NCBI GenBank assembly: GCA_900317865.1
Contig: ONIK01000023.1
Location: 1-58,200 of the forward strand
DNA from: an uncultured Methanobrevibacter sp.
GTDB taxonomy: Archaea; Methanobacteriota; Methanobacteria; Methanobacteriales; Methanobacteriaceae
Reading direction: 5' to 3'
DNA length: 58,200 bases
Shown: in pieces, positions 22,601 through 31,600 of the stretch
How positions within the stretch are numbered: position 1 is the stretch's first letter
How the letters are laid out: every line of letters starts with the position of its first letter
The notes under the pieces: model-generated
Told to the model about the DNA's origin: nothing
Seen by the model: the letters and a program-made list of their open reading frames with translations, nothing else
The model's database searches: none
Position numbers and translations under genes: made by a program

Positions 22601-25600
22601 AAAGTGAAACGAAAATACTTTTTATTGCACCTACATCAAAACCGATGGATGCATATAATGCAAATGTGTCTTCTGAGGTCATGTTTGACTTGTCTATATA
22701 GTATTCAATATAATTTACAATTGATTTTCTTGTGATTTTTACACCTTTAGGAATGCCTGTGGTACCGCTGGTGTATAAAATACAAGCCAATTCACCATAA
22801 ACTACAGGTAAGTGTGTTAAACATTCTTCAGCATCATTTATAATCTCAGATACATTTAAAATAGTGCAGTCACTATCCAAATTGGATGCGCGTTCTTCAG
22901 TTTCATCACTGACAATAACAACTTTGGATTGAGTATCATTCAATATGAAGCTCAATCGATTGTCAGGATGGGCATCATCTAAAGGAACATAAGTTGCACC
23001 GATAGATAATATGGCCAGTATACTAAACATATAGTATTCAGACCGTTCAGTTAAAAATCCTACAGGATCATTTATCTTAACGCCCATTTCTTTTAATTTT
23101 TCGGCGATTTTATTCGCAATAAAAGCACTTTCTTCGTAACTGTAGGTTTTGTCCTTAAATGATACGAAATTATTGTTCGGATATCTTGAAAGATTATCAT
23201 TAAATGCATCCAATACGTCATTATATTTTAATTTGTGTTCTGTTTCATTGATTTCGTCTAAAAGTTTTAAATCTTCATCACAAACATAATTTATATCGGA
23301 CAATTCATTTTTATCAAATATTTGAGTCAATACTTCTTTATATGCTTTCACAAATCTGATCATTGTTTTTCTAGAGAATTTATTGCTGTGTTCAACCTTG
23401 ATAAGATAGCCGTCATCAAGATTGTAGATTACACATAATAAATCAGAAATTAAATTAAAACCAATATCTTCAATATTAATTCCGTCTTCGACATCGGATA
23501 TATCATTTAAATCATGATTATATTCAAAACAGACATTATTATTCAAATCAAATTCATTGGCAAGTAATCTGTATGGATAAACGCTGTAAATCATTGAATC
23601 TAAAATTAAATCAGACACATAATTTAAATACTCTTTAACTGAGGTGTTTTTACAGTTAATCACTAAAGGAATAGTTCTGACAAACATTCCTAATGCATTT
23701 TGAGAATATTCTTCATGACGACCGTGCTCAGTGAAGTTGAAGTAAACTTTATCGTTGCCTATGAATCGTGAATATGTGTATGCAAATATTGCATTCAGTA
23801 AAGAACCTATGGTAATTCCATTTTCATGAGCAAATCTTTCCATTTGTTCACGAATACCATGCACAGGCAAGGTAACAATTCCTGAATGGCCATCAATATC
23901 TTCTAATAATTCTGTAATGTCATTTAAATCATTAAATTGGTCATTAAAGAAATCATGTGTTTCTTCGTATGTATTTTTATATTTTGATTCAAAAGCATCA
24001 AGACTGGCTTTAATGAAACCTGTGTCTATTTTACTGTCTGACTTTTTATTTAAAATATCATTCAAGTTATCGTTAATTACAGTTTTTGTTGTAGCATCAC
24101 TGATTATGTGGTGTATATTATAATATATGATTTTGGATTTTCCATCATCTACAATATAAAAACGTGCCAATGATTTATTTAAATCGAATACATCGTTAAT
24201 TTTTGAAAAGTCTGCTTCGTTTGTGATTTTGATTTGAGGGTAGCTGTCACAAACTAAAAGGGGCATATTCTCGTTATCTACAATACGCCCTTTCAAAATT
24301 GGATGTTTTTCAATTAATTTGTCAACGGCAGCTGTGATTTCATTAATCGGACAATTTAAATCACACTCATAAAATCCGGGATTTGCATATGCTGTACCTT
24401 TATCATGAACTTTTTCATCTAAATAAATACCCCATTGAGGTTCGGATAAACAGCAAACGAGCCCATCGTCAAATTGATAGTTTTCAATAAAGTCTAGCTC
24501 TAATTTAATGTTTTCTATAAATGTTGGGTATTTGTCTCCAAGATAGGTGTCCTTAGCATAATCTCCACCAAGGATATATCCGTTTTTAACTTTAGCAATA
24601 TTCATGGTTATTCCATAAGAATCGGATTCAAAAATGTCAGTATCAACATCTTTATCGGATAGATAAATATCAAGTGATTCAAATAACTTGTTTTTAAATA
24701 TAAATTCTGTACTTAGGAAATTAAATGTAACTGGGCAGTGTTTGTATTCCAGTTCGTTTTTTAGGTATATTAAAGATCCATAATTCAAACCTAAGTCATT
24801 GATGTTTTTAAATTCCTCTTTAAGTTTATAAACATCCAGCATCAAGGAAATATTATCTTCGCCATTAATCAAATCAAGTTCTACAGGATATTGGCTAGTA
24901 AACCATCCGATGGTACGGCTGACATCAGCTAGTCTTTCCTCACGTCCATGTGATTCACGATTAAAGATGATGTTTTTGCCGTAAGTCTTTTTATATGCAC
25001 GGGCAATTGCTAAAGCCAAATACTCTTCTTCAGTCAGTCCCATTATATTGTCTGGATTAAACTGATTTTCGGTTTTAAAACTGAATACTGTACTTGGTCC
25101 ACAAATTTCAGAATCATCCAGAGAGTTATTAATTTTCATCCAGTGCTGTTTTTCCTCTTCAGAAATATTATTGGCCAATTCTTTAATATTATCTACCCAT
25201 AATTTATATGGATAAGGTCTGATGAGATCGATTTCCCTTCCTGATTCTATTTTATAATAAAGATATGATAAATCATCAATTAGAATACTCCAGCTGACAC
25301 CGTCAATAATTAAGTGATGAATTATAAACATGACGTAGCTTTCATTATTGTGGTGGATAAGATAGATTTGCATTAAGTTATTTTCAACATTCAATGAATT
25401 AGGGGCGTCCATGAAGATATCCATCAATGTTTCATTGATATCATTTTCGGAATATATTTCATTAATTTCGCAAACTCTGGTATTTACAGGTCTTATTTCC
25501 TGAATTGGTTTATTATCTTCAAATCGGTATTTTGCACGTAACATATCGTGGATATTGGACAATTTATCAAAAGCTTTTTGCAATGCATTTAAATCAAGTG

Positions 25601-28600
25601 TCTGATTTGCTTTTAAGATAAAATGCTGGTTGAATTCATTTTTATTAATTTGATCAAAGAAATAACTTTGGATAGGATGCAAGTCAACAATACCTTCTAC
25701 TGCATCATATGAAACTTTTGAAACACTTTCTATATTTTTGGAAATTAAATAAGGGGTCTTATAATTCAATATGTCCTGTGCACTGCAGGATATATTCTTG
25801 CTTTGAAGTAATGAAATAACTCGTATTGCCTTGATGGAATCTCCACCCAAACGAATGAAATCATCATATAAACTAATCCTGTCCTGATTCAATACGTTCT
25901 CAAATGTTTCTGCAATTATTTTCTGTGCTTTTGTGACCGGAGCAACATATTTTGCATGCAAATGTTCCAGATTAACTTTAGGTAATGCTTTCTTGTCCAC
26001 TTTACCATTCACATTTAAAGGAATTTTGTTTAAAGGCATAATAAATGAAGGAACCATATAATCGGGTTTATGTTTTGAAACATATTCTCGAACATATTCT
26101 GCCAGTGAATCAGGGGCAAATTCTTTAGAGGCAACCACATAAGCAACTAATTCATTACTTCCGTTATTATTTGCAACCTGAACAGTAACGTCATCAACAT
26201 AACGTATTTTTCTAATTGCTGATTCGACTTCAGGTAATTCTACACGGTTTCCTCTGATTTTAACCTGGCTGTCACGACGGTCCACTATGGCCAAGGTTCC
26301 GTCAGGTAAAAATCTGACCATGTCTCCCGTACTGTAAATGTATTCATAGCCTTCTTCATCATCAAATTGATTCTCAAAGAAGGATTTTGCATTTTCCTCT
26401 TCACGATTCAAGTATCCTGGAGTTAACTGTGCTCCTGCAAGATATAATTCTCCAACAGCTCCCAAAGGTACACGTCGACGTTCATCATCTAAAACATAAC
26501 CTTTAACATTGCTGATGAATCTTCCGATACTTGTATGGTGTATACGTTTGTTGGCAAAAATGCTGGTGGAAACAGCCAAGTTTTCGGACGGACCATATGT
26601 TTCAAACGGACCGATTGAATCAGGCGCATTCAATTCACCTAATTTCATTCCACCGAAACACAGTAATTTTATTGTAGTTTCCATGCCGCTTTCAGCGAAT
26701 AATTTACCGACCTGGCTTGTAATGTAAGTGTGGGTACAGCCGTGTTCAACATAATATTCATTTAAAGCTTTCAAATCCAATCTGATTTCTTCAGGAACTA
26801 CATATAATGAACCTCCAGTAATAACTGGGGCATATAATGCAGCTGTATGGATATCAAATACATATGAACAGTGCATACCGTAAATGTCTTCTGATGTAAA
26901 TGATGTCTCATCAACATACCATGAAATGAAATTGTTTATGGCCTTTCTGGTAATCAGAGTTCCTTTCGGAGTACCTGTTGTACCGCTGGTATATAAAACA
27001 CAGCCAATGTCTTCATCATCGGTACTTACTATATTCAGTTGATTTGAGCTTTCAATTCCAGATTTAATCATGTTTGAAACATTTAAAACATTAATATCTA
27101 AATTATTGTCGGCTATGATGTCCAGAATATCTTTTTCCGTTTCATCTGTTACGATTACAACACCTGAGTTAGTATCCTTAAGCATCAATATTATTCTGTC
27201 TTCAGGATAATGTGCCTCAATAGGAACATAAATGGCACCTGAGGTCAAAACACCAAGGCTTGCTAATAAAAACCATTCTGAACGGTCAACAAATAATGCA
27301 ACAAAGTCCTGTTTTTCTATACCTAAATTCTTTAATTGGTCAGCTATTTCATTAGCTATGAAAGCACTTTCTCCGTGCGTGTAGGAAATGTCATTATATC
27401 CGACAAGAATATTGTCTTCATATTCTGCAAGATTTTCATTGAATTTTTCCAAAATGTCTCCGTATTCAAATTCAGTTTCAGTTTTATTGTAGGAATCCAG
27501 CAGTTCCAAATCTGATGAAGTGATGTAATTAATGTCTGATAAATTATTGACTTCAATTATTTGTGATAAAATTAAATTATAGGTTTCTGCAAAGCGCATC
27601 ATAGTATTTTTGCTGTATTTGTTGGAATACATTATGTTTAAGCTATAATTGTCTCCATTTTGTATGACATTAACATTGAAATCGCTGATAAAATCGGACA
27701 TGTCATTTAGCATATTATCCTCAATGTCTTTATCATTACTGAAGTCTCCAATCCAGTCTGGCATATACTGGAAAATAATGTTTGAGTTTATATCATATTC
27801 ATTAGCCAATAATCTAAATGGATAATAGTTATATCTCATCACATCATAAATTAAATCGAATATATATGTAATAAACTCTGCAGAGGCTTGATTTTTACAA
27901 TCAACGAGCAACGGCAATGTATTCACATACATTCCTATTGAATCGAAATTGTCGAATCTGTCACGTCCGTTTTCAACAATGTTGAATAATACTTTGTCAT
28001 CGCCTGTAAATCTGGATAGTGTATATGCAAAAACGCCTGTAAATAATGCATTCTCGTGGATATTATTTTTGTCGATAAATTCTTTGATGTTATTGTTTAA
28101 TTCGATTGTACACATGCCTGACCCATCAGAAGATATGTCGTCTAATAAAACGCTAACTTCATCGACATCACACAGCATCATGTCAAAATAGCCTTTTGCA
28201 ATATCATATTCTTCCGTTTTTTGGATTTCCTGATGGAATGCAGATACCTTTAAGTATGATTCGTCTTTATCAACTACCTTGTTGTCGAGAATATTCAATA
28301 AATCTCGTTTAAACACAGATTTGGATAAACCATCAAAGATTAAATGGTGGAAAACTGCAATTAACTCATATTTATCTGCTTTTTCAACAATTAGGAATCT
28401 GCATAAACGTTCATGTAAATCAAATCCTTTATTTACGAATCCGTTAATTTCTTTATCATCAATATCATTTTTAGTTAAAATTTCAGGTCCTTCGCCTTTT
28501 ACCAGATAAGGGACTTTGAATTTGTCACTTATGCGCATTTTTAAAATTGGATGAACCTTCACCATTTCATTTAAAGCATCATGCAAATCATCTATTGAAT

Positions 28601-31600
28601 ATTTTTTAGAAATATCCATATTTATCGGAATAAGATATGAATCAGTCTTATCATTGGCAATGATGTCCAGATATACATTTAATTGAGGTTCATTTAAAGG
28701 ACATCCTCTTTCACTTGAATATTTATTTAAATTAAATGATTTTTTAGTAATATTGCTGGCTATTGCTTTTGGTGTGTGCAGACTTAAAATATCAGCTGCT
28801 GAAATATTATAATCTTTCAGGGATGAATTTAATTTAATTGCTGTTAATGAATCTCCACCTAATTTAATGAAATCATCGTAAATACTGACTTTTTCCAGAT
28901 TAAACACTTCTTCAAATGCCTTTACAAGATCCTCTTCTGTCTTATTTGTCGGTGCAACATACTCTGCACGTAAATTTTTAAGGTCAACTTCAGGCAATGC
29001 TTTCCTGTTTACTTTACCATTAACGTTTATCGGAATCTCATCTAATCTAACTACATATGAAGGGACCATATAATCAGGTTTATATTTGTTTACGTGGCTT
29101 TGAATATAATCAACCAGGGCATCATCTTCTAAATTATTGGATGTTACAATATATGCCACCAATTCCTTGTTTCCTTCATTATCTATTGTTTGGACAGTAA
29201 CATCTTCAACATCTTTAATGTCTCTAATTGTTGATTCAACTTCTGAAAGCTCTACACGGTTTCCTCTAATTTTAACCTGTCCGTCACGGCGACCTACAAT
29301 ACCTAATGATCCGTCTGGCAATACTCTTACAAGGTCTCCTGTACGATAAAGTTTAGAATAATCTTCATCCTCATTGAACGGATTGTTTAAGAATGATTCC
29401 TCGGTTTCCTTTTCACGGTTAATATAACCTTGAGATACCTGATATCCTGCAAGATATAATTCTCCAACGGCACCGATTGGGACACGCCTTGAATCGGAAT
29501 CCAAAATATAATATTTTGAATTGTAGTTCAGATATCCTACAGAGGAATAATCTATTTTATTGGCATTATTTATTGATGTAATGAAGTTATTGGTTTCTGT
29601 AGGTCCATATTCATCAACCAAAATATATTCTTTCGGACTTTCAACTTCACCCAATTTCTCTCCGCCCACAAAGAGGTATTTCAGGGATGTATTTTCATTT
29701 GTTTCCATGAATAATTTGCCCACCTGTGTGGTAATCATTGTGTGGGTAACGTTCTGCTTAATGAAATAGCTATTTAATTCAGCCATGTTCAGCCTTATGT
29801 CTTGCGGAACTATTGACAAACAGGATCCTGCATAAATGGCCTTAAATATGGACTCACAACCGGCATCAAAACCGATAGATGGGTATAATGCATAAACGTC
29901 ATCGCTGTTTAAATCATATTTGTCTGCATAATATTCGGCTACATTAAGAATGGCTTTTCTGGTAACTTTAACTCCTTTAGGAACACCTGTACTGCCGCTG
30001 GTGTATAGAATAGAGGCTACTTCATTATAGCACACGTCTAATTTATCTAAAGTTCCAATTTCTCCATTAACAATGTCTGAAATATTTAAAATAATAGTAT
30101 TGTCTTCTGTTAATTGTTTAGCTCGTTTGTAAGTAGTATCATCTACAATAATTGCTTTGGAATCCGTATCTTTTAATATGAATTCGATACGTTCGTCGGG
30201 ATGCGCATCATCTAAAGGAACAAAAACACTTCCGGTAGATAAGATAGCTAATACGCAGGTCATGTATTGTTCGGATCTGTCTACTAAAAATGATACATGG
30301 TCTTGTGGTTTAACTCCGGATTCAATTAGTTTTTTAGCTATTTTATCAGCAATAAATGCTCCTTCAGCATAAGTGTAGATATTGTCATTGTATGATACGA
30401 GTTTATTGTCGGGACATTTTGAGAGATTGTCGTTAAATGCATCTAGGATGTCATTATATTTTAAATCATGTTCTGTTTTATTATTATCATCCAAAAGTTC
30501 CAAATCTTCTTCTGTGATGTAGTTGATGTCTGATAAGTTGTTTACATTGATTATTTGGGATAAAATTAATTTATATGTTTTTATAATTTTGCTGATTGTC
30601 TTTTCACAATATTTGTCAGAATATACGATATTTATTGTGTAGTTATCACCTTTTTGATTAACATCCACATTTAAATCACAAATTAAGTCGTCCGAATCCT
30701 TTATTAAATCTTCATTATCCAAATCATCATTTCTATTTTCATTAAACCAGTCAGGCTGATATTGGAAAAGGATCTCTGCATCTATATTATATTCGTTTGC
30801 GAGTAATCTGAATGGATAATAGTTATATCTCATAGCACTATAGATTAAGTCAGACATTGAGTCAATGAAAGTGGACACAGCTTGATTTTTACAGTCTGCA
30901 AGTATTGGTAGTGTATTTACAAACATCCCTATTGAATTGAAATTGTTGAATCTGTCACGTCCGTTTTCAACAATGTTGAACAATACTTTATCGTTGCCTG
31001 CAAATCTGGATAATGTATAGGCAAAGACGCTTGTGAATAAGACATTTTCATTAATGTAGTTTTCTGATATAAATTTATTGAATTGTTTTAAATCGATATC
31101 CAAATTGCATTTGCACATACCCGGTTTATCGGTGGATACATCATTTAGCAATGTTCCTATTTCATCAGTTTCTGTAAGCATTGTGTCGTAATAATCTTTT
31201 GCTTCGCTGTATTCATTGGTTTTTTGGATTTGCTGATTGAATGCAGATATTTTTAAAAAGGAATCATCCATATCAATACTATCTCCATCAAGTATGTTAA
31301 GCAAATCATTTTTGAATACTGGTTCGGATAATCCGTCGAATATGATGTGATGGAAAACACCGAATAGTTCGTATTCGTCAGTTTTTTCATTAATTAAGAA
31401 TTTACATAAACTTTTTTCTAAATCAAATCCTTTATTTAAAAAGTTATTGATAAATGTTTTATCAGCATCATTTTTAACTATTATCTCGGGGGAATTTCCT
31501 TTCACCAAATAAGGAACAGAGTAACTGTCATTTATGCACATTTTTAAAATTGGGTGCACGTTTGAAATTTCATTTAATCCGTCAAATATTGTGTCAATTG

